Position numbers and translations under genes: made by a program. A stretch of DNA of 64,000 nucleotides from Ceratothoa steindachneri (lineage: Eukaryota > Arthropoda > Malacostraca > Isopoda > Cymothoidae). Within the stretch, counting starts at the first letter, position 1; each line of letters begins with the position of its first letter. The notes under the pieces were generated by a model. The model saw only the letters and a program-made list of their open reading frames with translations. It did not search any database and was not told the DNA's origin. The stretch is from the NCBI GenBank assembly GCA_963969495.1, contig OZ018318.1, positions 97,245,413-97,309,412 on the forward strand, given 5' to 3'. Shown piece by piece: positions 34,950-46,602 of this stretch.

Positions 34950-36340
34950 AGTCGCTAAAACTTAGAGCTTCTGACTTCTTACAGTACCCTTTGATATTCT
35001 GGCAAGGAACTGCTGGTTATAATTTTCTTTTGAAGCAAAGAGATCCAAAAACGGGGACAAGGAATAACAAGAAAATATCTGCTCATGATTTTTATGCCTA
35101 TAGAATAATGGTGAGGCAGGAAAATTTTAATTTGCTATTGAGATTTAAGCAGTTCCTCAAACAATTCTTAGTTGATATGTATGCCAAGATTGAGTCGGAG
35201 TGACTGTTGCTCATCAAGCTGCCTCAGAAAAAGCTCAGGGCAGAGGACTACCTACACCTAAGAGATGCAGTTTTGAGTGATGGCTCTGCAAATAATGCTG
35301 GAGGAATGGTGATTTTCCTTCTTCTTCTACTGGAGGCCCTAGGTACATGCATGAGAGAGTACGAGATGCAATTTGCTATGTCAGACACAATGGCAAATTT
35401 TGTCTTACTACTTACCTTTACTTGTAATGCCAAATGGAAAGAAGTGCAAGAGAATCTTCTTCCTTCACAATCTGCTACCTACATACATGATATTGTGGCA
35501 AGAGTATTCAAGCTTAAAGTGGACAAACTCATAGATCTGATTACAAAAGGAAAGCTCTTTGTACAAGTGAGGTGTCATATGTATACAATTGAATGGCAAA
35601 AGCCACATGACCATTTGCTAATTTTGCTGAAGGACAAAATAAGTTCCAATGAGAGTGACCTTATAATCAGTGTAGAATTACCAAATCCTGAAACAGATCC
35701 AATGTTGTTTGAAATCATCAAGAAGCATATGATCCATGGACTATGTGGTTCAGTTAATCCAAATAACCAATGTATGGAAGGCAAAGGCTGCAGCAAAAAA
35801 TATCCAAGAGACTTAAATAAGGAAACGGACTGATACAAATGGATATCCAATCTATAAAAGAAGAACAGCAGAAAATGGACGACATTCTTCGCTGCGAACA
35901 AAAATGAAAATGATATTATTGTAGACAACAAGTGGGTGGTTCCGTATAGTCCCTACCTTTGCAAAGTATTCAATGTCCACATCAATGTGGAATTTTGAGA
36001 AAGTGTGAAAGCGATCAAATATGTTTGCTGGTATATGAACAAATGTAGTGATCAAGCACTTTCCAGCCTGGAGAATCATAATGAAGTTGTACAATTTCAA
36101 ATGGAAAGATATATTTCCAGTAATGAGGCAGTCTGGAGAACACTTGCTTTCCTTATACATGACATAATTCCCTCAGTTCAGCACCTGGCTATGCATTTTA
36201 AAAAGAGTCAGAGAGTCTATTACACTGAGAAAAATACAAGAGAGCTGGCTGAAAGCCCCCAAAATAATACCTTAATATCGTTTTTCAAGCTCTATACAGA
36301 AGATGAGTTTGCCAAAACACCTATATCCTGCAGTACTTAA
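34950..36340 (+). pseudogene. Helitron Rep (HUH endonuclease) region
   Basis: Frames read IFWQGTAGYNFLLKQRDPKT near 34.99 kb, then LRAEDYLHLRDAVLSDGSAN (35.24 kb), LLTFTCNAKWKEVQ (35.41 kb), VRCHMYTIEWQKPHDHLLIL (35.57 kb) and KKHMIHGLCGSVNP with CSKKYPRDL (35.72-35.81 kb). These are the landmarks of the Helitron replication initiator. The HUH site normally reads RGLPHAH; here three residues are missing and the middle position is Asp (PHDH at 35603-35614). A frameshift at about 35.29 kb replaces one conserved block. The region 36.0-36.34 kb continues with IKYVCWYMNKCSDQA and SNEAVWRTLAF. Confidence 0.85.
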
Positions 36341-36949
36341 ATATTTTACCTTCAAGGCAGGAATGTTTTCTAGAAGGAAACAAGGAGAACCACATCTAGC
36401 AGTTCTATGAATCAGATGCAGTGATGTTCTTGGTAGGATATATAATGTTCGCCTCCAAAATTCCGAATGTTTCTCATTAAGATAATTATTACACAATGTG
36501 AGAGGACCAACTGACTTCAAAATACTTAGAACATTAAATGGAAATAAAATTGAAAGTTTCGGGCAAGCATGCTTTGCTCTTGGACTAACAGAAAATGATG
36601 AACAATGGGACAAAACTTTGGAGGAGGCAGCTACCACACAGGCTCTAAAGAAAATGAGAGATTTTTTACTGTGATGATTGTCACTTGTGAGCTATCTAAC
36701 CCATTGGCTCTCAGGAAAAAGTATAAGGAAGATTTATTTGAAGATATTCTCCATCAGTTAAAGTAAAAACAACCTGGGGCAGAAATTAACCCTATAATTG
36801 CAAATATTGCACTCTGTGAGATAGAAGACAAAGTTATATCCTTAACTCAAATGGATTTGAGTCAATTTGGGATTCTGAAACCAAACAGATATTTACTTTC
36901 ATGAACAGAGAAACCTTGACTGAAACGAGCTACAATATTGAGGAACTTG

Positions 36950-38275
36950 CTGTCATGATGGTGCAGATAAATGAGCAACCATTAAATCACGATAAAATAA
37001 AAACATATGGAATTCTCCTAAGAAATTTATATTCTCTTTGGATGCTCCAGGTGGTACTGGAAAATCTTTTGTTATAATCTTGATTCTAACAGCTGTGAGA
37101 ACCCAGAGAAAGATTGCACTTGCAGTAGCTTCATCTGCCATTGCTGCCACACTTCTATCAGGAGGCAGAACATCTCATTCCACATTCAAGCTTCATTGAG
37201 TTTGAATGTTAATGAAAATCCAATCTGCAGCATCAAAAAAGGAACCCTTGTGGCAAAGCTTTTTCAAGAAACCTCAGTTATTGTTTGGAACGAATGTACT
37301 ATAGCTCACAGAAAAGCTTTTGAAGCTTTGTTCAAAACACTGCAGGACATTAGGCAAAACAACCAGCTCATGGGCGAAGTGACCCTTCTTTTTTCAGGAG
37401 ATTTCAGACAAACCCTGCCAATGATTAAGATAGGAACAGCAGCTGATGAACTCAATGCCTGCTAAAAGAATTCTTACCTTTGGAGTCATATTCAAAGACT
37501 GTATTAAATAAAAACATAAGGGTTCACCTACATGGAGATGTCAATGCTGGGATATTTGCTTCTCAACTTATGGAGCTAGGAAATGGTACAATTGAAAATA
37601 ATGCAGATGGAGATATTTCACTTCCAGGAGGTTGTGGAATTTTGGTGAAGGATGTTGAAGAACTGTTTTGTCAAAAGGCAATTCTAGCCCAAAGAAATGA
37701 AACAGTGTATGCCATAAACTGAAGAATTCTTTAGGAATTGCCGAAGGAGATAAAAAATTATTTCTCTTATCATTTTACTGTTGACCATGACCAAGCATTT
37801 AACTATCCCACTGAGTTCCTTAACTTCTTTGATCCTCCTGAAATGCCTTCACATAAGCTTTCCTTAATTGACGGAGTGCCAGCGATGTTGTCAAGAAATT
37901 TAGATCCTCCAAAACTATGTAATGGAACAAAACTAATTGTGAAAAAATGATGCCTCACCTTCTTCAAGGTGAAAATTTAACGGACCAGTTTAAAGGAGAA
38001 TTGGTTCTCATTTTACAAATTCCACTGTTCTTACCAGATATGCTATTTAAATTCAAAAAACTGCAATTTCCTATTAGAGTCAGCTTTGTGATGTTATCAA
38101 CAAAGCCCAAGGCCAGTCTCTGAAGGTAGTGGGACTTCATTTGCTACAGCCTTGCTTTTTTCATGGTCAGCTCTATGTTGGATGCTCAAGAGTTGAAATG
38201 GAAGAAATCTATTTATTCTCACTCCTAATGATGATAAAAAGCCAAAAAATATTGTATATCCTGCAGCTTTGCAGT
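36950..38275 (+). pseudogene. Helitron Pif1-type helicase region
   Basis: Walker A is present as DAPGGTGKSFVI (37.04-37.07 kb). AVASSAIAATLLSGGRTSHS follows at 37.12-37.18 kb, then Walker B as VIVWNECTI, where the usual DEA is NEC, and LLFSGDFRQTLPM near 37.39 kb. The C-terminal part includes NKAQGQSLKVVGLHLLQPCF near 38.1 kb and VGCSRVE (motif VI) near 38.18 kb. Stops and shifts separate these pieces. The helicase unwinds DNA during rolling-circle transposition; this copy is inactive. Confidence 0.85.
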
Positions 38276-38319
38276 AAGTGCCATTATTTGGTTCAGTAAA
38301 TTTTAGTAATGTCTACATG

Positions 38320-39090
38320 TTTTATTACATTTAAATCAATACAAATTGTGTTGGGATTTAACAGTTGATCTCATTTTTTTAATGTTAAATCAATAAATTT
38401 TCCTCTGCTTTTGTGATTCAAAATCGTTATGCTTTTTACAATAAGTTTCGGGCCAAAGGTACCCACTTTGCTCTCAGCAAGATGTATCGTGAAAGTCAGC
38501 CCGGTAGATGTGAGAAACAAAAGTTTTGATTAACATTATCAAGTTAACTTATAAGAAAGTAGTACAATGTCGTTACTGTAATTAGCCTCTTCATTACTTT
38601 TAAAAGGACTGTCTCAAATAATATAAATTATACATCCATGAATGGTTTTTTCTTTCGCTGAGGGAATATGTGTATATTAAAAAGAGGAATAACACCCAGA
38701 GAAAGAATGATATTGGATATCTACTTCTCAGAGTGACGGACTGTAAATAGGCCTCGAACTGATACCCGTCCAAAACCGAATGCCATCGTGGAGAGATGGC
38801 AGGCTCCCAACTGCTAGTCTCTAATATAGATTACATTCTTTAAATCTTAGACTCTAAACTCTTATGTAAAGATATTCGCTATTAACAGAGATTGTGAGGA
38901 ACTTCTCATTAAAATCAGCGGTTTCTCCTCCACATTTAAAAGTAGCGTTTCCCAACCTAATTTTACACTTTTAAAACGCTTGTATAGGCACAGGATACAA
39001 AGTCTAATTCTTTAGACTCTTGCTCTCTTGGTCACAAACAAAACTTAGGTTTAACTTTTAATTTAAATATTTCTCGAGATGAAGTTAAAT
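38320..39090. other. Unannotated spacer after the Helitron
   Basis: No gene seen. The true Helitron 3' end may lie in the first few hundred bases, but no clear hairpin-CTRR could be picked out. Confidence 0.4.
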
Positions 39091-39345
39091 TCAAACTATC
39101 AATATGTTACTTGCCTTAAAAATTTGTATTATGGCATAATAGGCTTCGTCCAATAAATGGATTTCAATGTGGTCCCGCCCATTTTTGTCCAGATCAAAAT
39201 GCTTGTAAGTAGTTTTGGAAGGCCAGTTCAGAGTCACCAGATTCTGTATCAAGAAAGAGTAAGAAACGTTCTTTTTACGATTCCAAAAGTTCTGAAGCAA
39301 GAACTCTGAGCGACAAATAATCTGCCTCAATAATTCCTCTCGCGC
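39091..39345 (-). pseudogene. Inverted OTU-domain scrap
   Basis: On the minus strand the sequence from attgaggcagattatttgtc onward matches 32.04-32.23 kb closely, including the block GRDHIEIHLLDEAYYAIIQI. Only the C-terminal half of the OTU-like domain is present. Its upstream edge coincides with the end of the Gypsy RNase H remnant, so one element broke into the other here. Confidence 0.7.
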
Positions 39346-40520
39346 GACGAGAGTTTCCGGCTAGCGTAAGCAATAGGATGACTATTGCCATCTTCTTCAT
39401 ACTGGAGCATAACACAACCGATGCCTACGCTAAAGGGCATCCGTTCGAATTCCAAACGGTTTGCTCTGGTTCTGGAGTCGCACTATGGGAGCTGACGTTA
39501 ATTATTCCTTCAGTGGTGGAGGTGGGCGGTCGCTTTGGGGTTCCAGATGAGGGGTCTTGGGAATGTGTTTTTATTAGGCAGCTAATGGGGGATGCTAAAT
39601 TAGAGAAATTTGGAACAAAAGGCCTGTAAAATGACGTCAATCCTATCAAGGAGGGCAATTGTTTCTTAGTACGCTAAGGGGCATGCCAGCGATGGCCTTC
39701 ACCTTTTCTTGCTGGGGTGGCATTTGATTTTCCCCAATGTGGAAACCAAGATATTTAATGGTGCTGTAGGCAAAAGGGCACTTTCTGGGGCCTATAGTAA
39801 GGCCGTGTCACGAAGCATACTGAGGAAGTAGCGAATGGAGACCAGATGTTGGTACCATGTGCGTGCGGGTGGCCATGTAAACATTTTCAAAATAAAATGA
39901 AACGTTATTCAGCCCATCCAGTATCCGGCGCATCATGCGATTATAGTTATTACAGCCGGTAGTTAATCCAAAAGAGAGACGGCGAAATTGCATAAGGCCC
40001 ATTTCTGTTGAGAATGCGGTGTATTTCCGGTAACTATCCTTAAGAGGGATTTGATAGTAGATCTTAAAAAAGTCTATCTCCGAAATAAACTTAGCCTATT
40101 CAAATAAATGTATGAACTAATCTATCAAAGGGATAGGCTCAGTGTCGAAGATCTTTACTGCGTTTAGTTTCCTAAATTAATCGCACATGCGAAAAGACTG
40201 ATCCGGCTTCCTAAACATAAGAATGAAGGAACAATAATCTGAAGTGGAGGGTTCAATGATTCTCAATTTCAGCAGGTTTTCGAATTCGGAGTTAAAAGCA
40301 GAACAAAATTGAACGGGTAAGGGCTATGGTTTAGAGCGGATAGGCTCCTGGGTGGTAAGGGCTACATCATGCTTGAAATGAATAGAGTAGCTAGGCTTCA
40401 TGAAGATTACATTCGGGAATTCGTAAATAAAAGAGCCAATTGCGTCTACTGAGTAGGTTCTAGCTGGGGATCTACGTCTAGTTCAGAGGCAGAGTCTTCA
40501 TTGGAACAGTGGAGCAAAGG
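39300..40520 (-). pseudogene. RT and RNase H of the second Gypsy element
   Basis: RT pieces include GLMQFRRLSFGLTTGCNNYN and MMRRILDGLNNVSFYFENVY at 39.85-40.0 kb; the active-site region at the end of this block reads FENVY rather than a YxDD box. The connection region at 39.43-39.66 kb reads SLIGLTSFYRPFVPNFSNLA. RNase H begins near 39.42 kb with an RTDA-like start and a YASRKL-like stretch near 39.36 kb, then stops at the OTU scrap. So RNase H is truncated. Confidence 0.85.
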
Positions 40521-40561
40521 GAGACGGTAGTTATTGTCATACTCGATTCATACGGTTTTTA

Positions 40562-41870
40562 TTAAGCTAAGACGCTCAGAAGCATAAGAGGTTCCATTAC
40601 TGCCTCTTCGTTAAGGGCAATTATATTATTAATGCAGGTGCAGCGGTGGTAGCACTTAAGCATATTCACATGAAACAGTTTATTATTTGAATGGGTCTGT
40701 ACTAAGTAATCCACGGATAAGCTTGCTTCTAAGATGGAGAATGGGCCTTTCCATTGGGACAAAAGCTTATTTGTCCCCGTGTGAAGGAGGAGTAGCACCT
40801 CCTCGTCTGGTCTGAATCGCCTTTTTTTGACCTAACGTCGAAATAGGTCTTATACTTCTCCAGGTTTAGGTCAGCATTTTTTGTATGCGATGTCTGCGCA
40901 TTCTTCCAAGTGTTACTTTAAATTTAGCAAATAAGAATACGAGGATTTGATCGCCTCATCCAGGCTAGGATTGACGTTTCGGCCATACAAAAAATCAAAG
41001 GGGGGCAAATCCTAAAGTTCACTGGGATATTTTTCGGCAGGTAAACCAGGCAAGCAGCAGGTACCGAAGCCATTTTTGGGGTTGGGCATGGCTCAGCTTC
41101 TACAAAATGGTCTTCAGTGTACCATTTAATTTATTGGCAGACGCTGTTAGCGGCGGGGTGAAATGGGGTGGTGAATAGTGTCTTGATCATAAGGAGCTTT
41201 CCCACGTACTCCATTAGTTTAGAGGTAAACTGTCTATCTCTGTCAGAAAAGATCTCTTACAGGATGCCGATACGGGAAACGCTAGAAATCATGCCTCCGC
41301 ACAGATCACACTATCTATCCTTTTTAAGGGGGACTGCGTCCGGGAATCTCGTCACTAGACTGGTGGTGAGGGATGAATTGGGCCAATCAAATCTATAGCC
41401 ACTCTAAAGAAAGGCTCCGAAAACCCTGCGTCTTCTGGAGGGGGCAGAAGGGAAGCGCCCTTTTGCAGTAGTCTTTTGACAAATGTCACACGACCTGAAA
41501 AACTCGGAAAATTCTTTGGCAACACCGGGTCAAAAGAATAATAAAAAAATTGCCTGAGCGTTTTTATTATGGCTGAATTGACCAGCCAGTAATCCAAATT
41601 GGACAAATCGGAGGACTTAGGGTACATTCAAACGAGGGATACATGAAAAGCAAGTCGTGGATTTATCCTCATTCGAACTGGAGCGAAATAGGAGGCCTTC
41701 ACTAACATGGTAGGCGACTTTCCTTTCAACGCATGCAGATCCTCTTTCGTCCTTTCTCGCTTTTTCCCACAATGCCTGAAGGGTGGGGCACTCCTTCTGA
41801 GCGCTTGCAAATGCTTTGCTGTGAAGGGCCTCAAATTCTGGGGCATAAGTGGTTCTAATGGCACAAGAGT
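40562..41870 (-). pseudogene. Integrase of the second Gypsy element
   Basis: From right to left: a linker (ALWEKARKDERG), a YHVSEGLLFRS stretch that precedes the zinc finger, a decayed finger with a VTFVKRLLQKG segment, EPFFRVAIDLIGPIHPSPPV at ~41.36-41.42 kb (first catalytic Asp block), and at 40562-40798 the C-terminal GPF module, KLLSQWKGPFSILEASLSVD ending FHVNMLKCYH. This GPY/F-type end is specific to Gypsy integrases, and it lies upstream of RT in element orientation. Confidence 0.85.
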
Positions 41871-42490
41871 TAATAACCTTTAGCACCTGGTCCCTCGTAA
41901 TAACGGGTTGTGCGAGGGGGTTAGGAGAGAGCTGCTGGCTCTGGCCGACCAATACGGCGCAAAGCTTAATGGGGACTGCTATCGGGTCTGCCCAACCAGT
42001 AAAATTCTTACATTCAAGATAGAGGCGGACCACGGGTAACCGATTTGCGCGCTCCAAGTAGTCCTGCACTACAGCATATTTATCGTGGTCAAGACTCACT
42101 GGGCAGAGCAACTTTTCTGAGACGACAATAGAGGTTGCTGTCCGGGGTAATACTTGTTGGGCAAGCTGCTGGCCTTTTAGGGTGAGTGGGCGGATGAGAG
42201 AGATAGGCACTTATCTGATGGACTTTCTGATTAGGAGCGGAACGGAATTGGGATTTTGGGAGACAATTGGTCTTTTCGTGACCGGGTACGCCTCAGGAAA
42301 AACATATAACGGGCCTTCAAGGGTAATCCGACGCTGGGAGATTGAAGATGGGAGGTTTGAGCGAGTTCTTTGGGGGGAACTTGGGAATATTTCCTTTATT
42401 TTGGGGAGGAGGGGAATGCGACTTCTTGGGGTCTTTCGGGTATAGGTTGTCGGATATAGGAGATCTTACGATTGTACAAAAACCCTAACA
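41870..42490 (-). pseudogene. gag/protease-side segment of the second Gypsy element
   Basis: The frame at 41617-42210 starts in a segment shared with the first element (SIVVSEKLLCPVS, GWADPIAVPIKLCAVLVGQS) that precedes integrase. Upstream to about 42.49 kb the minus strand is rich in Pro, Ser and Arg, like a nucleocapsid tail. No capsid or LTR follows, so the element is cut here. Confidence 0.55.
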
Positions 42491-42821
42491 GAGATTTACA
42501 CACAAAAACATTGCAGCACAATAAATAAGTAAAAAAATACAATTCCAAAATTTATCCTTATATGATGAGTAGTTATAGGGCCATTTAACCCTGCAAGGGG
42601 ATTAGTAGCTGATTTCGAGACAGTTCCTCTCCGAGAAAAAACAAACTACACAAACAAAATTTACTTCGGAAAATTACGGTCGCACGGGCACCACAATAAA
42701 ATCATTAACTAATAGAAAAAGATAAGAATTTATTCCACTATCTTTGGATAACCTTGAGCGAACTTCGCAAACTGGTTATTTCCTTCAATACAAAATAACC
42801 CATTCTTTCGTGTTTATGACA

Positions 42822-42822
42822 G

Positions 42823-42877
<55 letters not shown>

Positions 42878-43080
42878 TTTCAGGAGCGCGAAAGAATGAT
42901 GAAAATGAATCCAACAAACCGTAAGAAACAGAAAACGGAAAATCTTCCTCGGAAATATTATTTCCTAATTTGCAAAAATTCCGTACAGGGGTGGGATTCG
43001 AATCGTGTACACTAAGGCAGCGAGCATCCGTTTTGATCTCAATTAAATCATCGCTTAGGCCACTTGGCTACGTGGAAGAC
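42822..43080 (-). mobile_element. tRNA-derived SINE with (TA)n tail, copy 2
   Basis: On the minus strand the head has an A box (tagccaagtggcctaagcga, from ~43.07 kb) and a B box (gattcgaatccc at ~43.0 kb). The body (aattaggaaataatatttcc, ttttccgtttt, ggattcattttcatcattct, cgcgctcctg) parallels copy 1, and the copy ends in about 48 bases of TA repeat. The head resembles Leu/Ser tRNA but is embedded in this shared body, so I do not call a tRNA gene. Confidence 0.8.
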
Positions 43081-43214
43081 CAAAATATTCCGAATAAACA
43101 AGCTTTTAAGCTACGATTCCCAAGATGGATCGGGACTATGAAAGAGAGAGAAAATTAATAGGGAATTCAAAGGACAAAGGAGAATTGAGGTAAACACACG
43201 GCGAATATACAATG

Positions 43215-43300
43215 TATAAATCCTTCATAAGCGCTAAAGAATAATGAAAATGAATCCAACAAACCGCATGAAACAGAAAATGACCTCAAATAAGTCTAAG
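43215..43300 (-). mobile_element. SINE fragment, copy 3
   Basis: The reverse complement of 43219-43290 repeats the 3' body of copy 2 (a cattttctgtttcatgcggt stretch, ggattcattttcattattct, agcgctta), without the tRNA head. It lies about 140 bases from copy 2 in the same orientation. Confidence 0.7.
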
Positions 43301-43433
43301 AAAGGAAATCATATATCAGAACTACAATAGATCAAGGTAGAAATCCAACCACAATATTTATTAGTTGGCAAAATGTGGTTCACTCCTATGTATTGCTATC
43401 ACAGTGATCAGCCTTAAATGCTAAATAAATAAG

Positions 43434-43435
<2 letters not shown>

Positions 43436-43496
<61 letters not shown>
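43436..43496. repeat. (TA)n microsatellite
   Basis: About 55 bases of TA repeat preceding the decayed CR1 remnant. Confidence 0.95.
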
Positions 43497-43499
<3 letters not shown>

Positions 43500-43649
43500 G
43501 AATTCCAAAACTAGTTCTATCATTAGATTCTAATTTAGTTAAATATGTAAGAAAAAAACAGCAATCAATGCAGGGCACATTGTTTGACAGCCGAAATTCT
43601 ATATGCTATACTAAATGGATTCCAACGGTTTTAAAAAAGAAAACACAAC

Positions 43650-44690
43650 ACTATGAAGTCAAATCGAGCGAGTTACATAACATAGAGGTAGAAAGAAGTA
43701 AAGAAAATTAGTAAAACAGTGATGAAGGACCATTTAGAAAGTATAGCCGATATTTCTAAAACAAAGCCAAAGCGCTTTTATATATGCATGAATAGTATAA
43801 GGTCATCCTTGGATAGTATAGGACAGTTAATAAGTAAAGAGAGTCGCCTATCAGATAGCATGTTAGAAACTGAGATACTAAACGATCATTTCGTAAGCTT
43901 CTAAATTCTCGATAACATGACGCAGTTAAACACATTAATTGAGGAGATCGTTTCAAGCGAAAATAGAATGCTCCTGACGTGCGCGTAAACGAATGCGATA
44001 TTGCTACATGCATGTATAAATTAAACGAAACAATCAAAAGCCCCGGTTCAGATGCCGTATAACTATTATTATAAAACAAATTGGTAAAACATTTGAGCAT
44101 GATTTATAATAGTTCTATATGTGAGTAGATAGTCTCCCTTAGGTTTAAGAGAACTAATATATCACCAAACTTTGAAAAGAGTAACAAATCGTATCCCAGT
44201 AACTTTCATCCTATTAGCCTTACATCGGTATTTGGTAAGGTCTTAGAATCCATAGACAAAGACAATATGGTAGCTCATTTTTAGTCAACTAACCTAATCT
44301 CAGAAAATCAATATGATTTTAAAAAAGGGGGAGAGTGTTTAGCATATCGCCTGTCCTTTTTTTAACCGCATGGTATTCATCTGTGAGAAAAACACAGCAG
44401 TTGACATAATTTACCTCGACTTTAACAAAAGTGTTTGATACAGTAAATCATGAGATGATCCTACTTAAAATAAAAGCGCACACAATAAGATGGAAAATTC
44501 TCAAGTAGATTAAACACGGGCTCGCCGATCACTCACGGAGTTGAGTCATAAATGTGATAAACTCGCACTTAGCCCAGGTTATTAGTGGGGTCCTTCAGGG
44601 TTCAGTTTTTGTTACATCATTGTTGATAATATAGTTAACACTAGAATAGCAAAGCGGTCAAAATTACTGATTTTTTTTCTGAAAGCTTAC
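43650..44690 (+). pseudogene. Decayed CR1-type LINE RT
   Basis: Chained frames show the linker between endonuclease and RT (SKTKPKRFYICMNSIRSSLD at 43.76 kb), SNFHPISLTSVFGKVLES near 44.20 kb, ADIIYLDF-like then VFDTVNHEMILLKIKA near 44.43 kb, and VISGVLQGSV near 44.58 kb. These are the same blocks, in the same order, as in the intact CR1 at 46.6-48.5 kb. The active-site block is missing and stops occur throughout, so this is an old copy. Confidence 0.8.
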
Positions 44691-45405
44691 CATCACATTC
44701 CATGAAAGACTTCACTGCGCCATTAACCTTTGTGTGTTATCATATGATTTAATACGTCTTGGTATTTCACACGATATTCAGTGATATTACTAAAAGAGCG
44801 ATACGGTCTCTGACCGCCTCTCATAAAAGCAATAATGGAGGGATATCACGAATGTTCAATCTTATTGTATACTACTTACTATGTACTATACCCCGGCGAA
44901 TCATTTTATGCTGCAGTTCCAAGCTAAGAACACTTGTTCCAAACGCGCTCTTCCAAATGAAAAAAAATCTTTGAAGTTTGAAACCAATTTGATAATCAAA
45001 CACAGAAGGAAGTGAATATAAGTAGACAGTTATAATCGCTAAGATGATTATGTTCCTGAGGCAGAAAATTCCTACTCTGTTTGAATTAAAGAAAGTGATG
45101 ACCAATCAGAGAATGATGCTGCTATTAAAGAGTTAAGGCAGAAACTTCCTCCTCTGTTTCAATTGAAGAAATTGATGACCAGTCACAGAGCGATGCCGCT
45201 AATAAAGACTTCAATGCTGGTCATTAGTGCATAAGTTTATCGAGGATATTTAGCAAATATTTTGTAACATATTGTAGGCTCATTATTATAATACTTTGCG
45301 GATCTAATTTTATAATATATATTATCATAGTATTATGCAGCCAAGGTTTTTCTGTTTGTTTGTTTGTTTGACTGTCTTTCCATTTTCAACTTCTTATACA
45401 GTATC

Positions 45406-45408
<3 letters not shown>

Positions 45409-45456
<48 letters not shown>

Positions 45457-45465
45457 TATATTAGT
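45409..45465. repeat. (TA)n microsatellite
   Basis: About 45 bases of TA repeat with an 'aaatatatatt' end. It lies within the PLE neighbourhood, at the end of the second-copy N-terminal frame. Confidence 0.95.
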
Positions 45466-45650
45466 GTAGTTGGGTAGCAGTCTTTCTTGAATGCAAATTT
45501 TGTTGAAGACCATTGTGTATTTTGCTTCAATTAATTTCCTTTGGCAACTTTCTCTTCCTCTAGCTATCTTTTTTATTCCATCTTGTAGATGGTGGATTAC
45601 TTGTCCAGTATTTATCTCGTTATTTAAATGAATGTGTTTGGTAAAAATCA
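45453..45650 (-). pseudogene. N-terminal-like PLE frame (second copy)
   Basis: An 85-codon minus frame reads TKHIHLNNEINTGQVIHHLQ and then KYTMVFNKICIQERLLPNYT before running into TA repeats. A short basic helical region ending in L-LPNYTNI is what I expect ahead of PLE RT, though I am less sure of this than of the RT blocks. Its position after the hammerhead-like motif fits a tandem, partly truncated PLE copy. Confidence 0.45.
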
Positions 45651-45706
45651 AACTAAATTGCTAAGCTTTCGATCTTATTCGATCACCTTCGGAGCGTTTT
45701 AGAATG
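45651..45706 (-). ncRNA. Hammerhead-like ribozyme motif of the PLE
   Basis: On the minus strand ctccgaaggtgatcgaataa is followed by GATC, CGAAA, GC and TTAGCAAT. GATC/GATC pairs as stem II around a GAATAA loop, CGAAA fits the conserved core, and CCGAAGG is a mutated CUGANGA. The trailing TAGCAAT is shared with the motif at 19.64 kb. At least two core positions deviate, so activity is doubtful for this copy. Confidence 0.45.
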
Positions 45707-46602
45707 TTCTTGCCTCCTTTACCGATGTAATGAGTGGAGTGAGGATCTGGCAGAAAGTGAAAGAAAACGATTTTTAAGGGGTATTTATTCCGCCTTGGCT
45801 AAACGTAACGTTAGAGAAAATGAGCCACTCCCTGGGAGTGGAATTTTAATATAGTTTTAATGTGCGATTCCAACTTGTTGCCTAACTGTTGGTGGCAGGC
45901 TTATCTTCATTTATTAATACGGCTTCTAAGATGTTAAGCCTCGCTTTATTAACCTCTTTTCTTTCAATAATGGTGTTATTAACGAGCATATCTCTCTTTA
46001 GATTAATATTATGGACACTCTCAATATGGTTCTTAGGCGTTTTGCTTTGTAAATGCATAGTTAGTGTCTCGAAAGTGTGGTAGTTGTCATGCTATATATT
46101 TAGAGTTTTTATAAAGCTTAGCGTTTTTATCGGGGCAGAAGAATTCGTAAACTATGTTGGTTGACTTGAAATTCACGGAGTTTAGGCAGATGTTATCTTT
46201 CATCAGAAGATTGCTGGCTTTTGTTGTTTTATATTTGATGATGAGTTGGATTTTATCTGTTTAGTTTTTAACCTTGATGTTACGGTTAATAATCTCCTTG
46301 ATGTTTTTTTCATCTATTTTATAGACCGTGGGCATCTAGTTTATTTAATACACTTTGATGTTGTTGACTTCTCCATGATTAATCTCAGTTTTATCTGCAT
46401 GTTTGTAATGGTTATTTAAAAAATGATTGGAGTTGTTTGTCAATCATGCTGTTTAAGTAACCATTATACACGAGTATTTGCTTTACTTGTTTAATCTCTT
46501 GGTGGAAAAGTTCCCACTTAGAGCAGCATATATAAGCTAAGCGGATGTATGAGCCTATTACGCTCATTTTGTACCTTTCAGGGCATTCAATTTCTGCATT
46601 GA

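Larger units (their letters stand above)
33990..38320 (+). mobile_element. Helitron rolling-circle transposon, degraded
   Basis: A basic N-terminal segment (33995-34213), a Helitron_like_N/Rep region (about 34.95-35.9 kb) and a Pif1-type helicase (36.95-38.27 kb) follow in the standard order on the plus strand. The sequence is close to animal Helitron proteins but has many stops and frameshifts. No convincing 5' TC or 3' hairpin-CTRR terminus was found, so the ends are approximate. It would transpose through single-strand nicking by Rep and unwinding by the helicase. Confidence 0.85.
39300..42490 (-). mobile_element. Second Ty3/Gypsy element, truncated, same IN-before-RT order
   Basis: Minus-strand order is a proline-rich gag-side segment, a protease-region segment, integrase with GPF-type C-terminus, RT and RNase H. 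It is a relative of the 5-11 kb element: the segment VVSEKLLCPVSLDHDKY parallels VVSKKLLLPVSPQHKRF there. No LTRs are visible at either end, so both ends are truncated or buried in rearrangements. Stops and shifts are frequent. Confidence 0.85.

Noticed and set aside
38450..38530. Helitron 3' hairpin and CTRR end
   Set aside because: A ggtacc palindrome sits here, but no 16-20 base hairpin followed closely by CTRR could be identified.
42995..43075. Genuine tRNA-Ser/Leu gene on the minus strand
   Set aside because: The A and B boxes fit, but the same head-plus-body occurs at 29.2 kb with a shared non-tRNA body and TA tail, so it is a SINE head. I could not confirm a sound acceptor stem.
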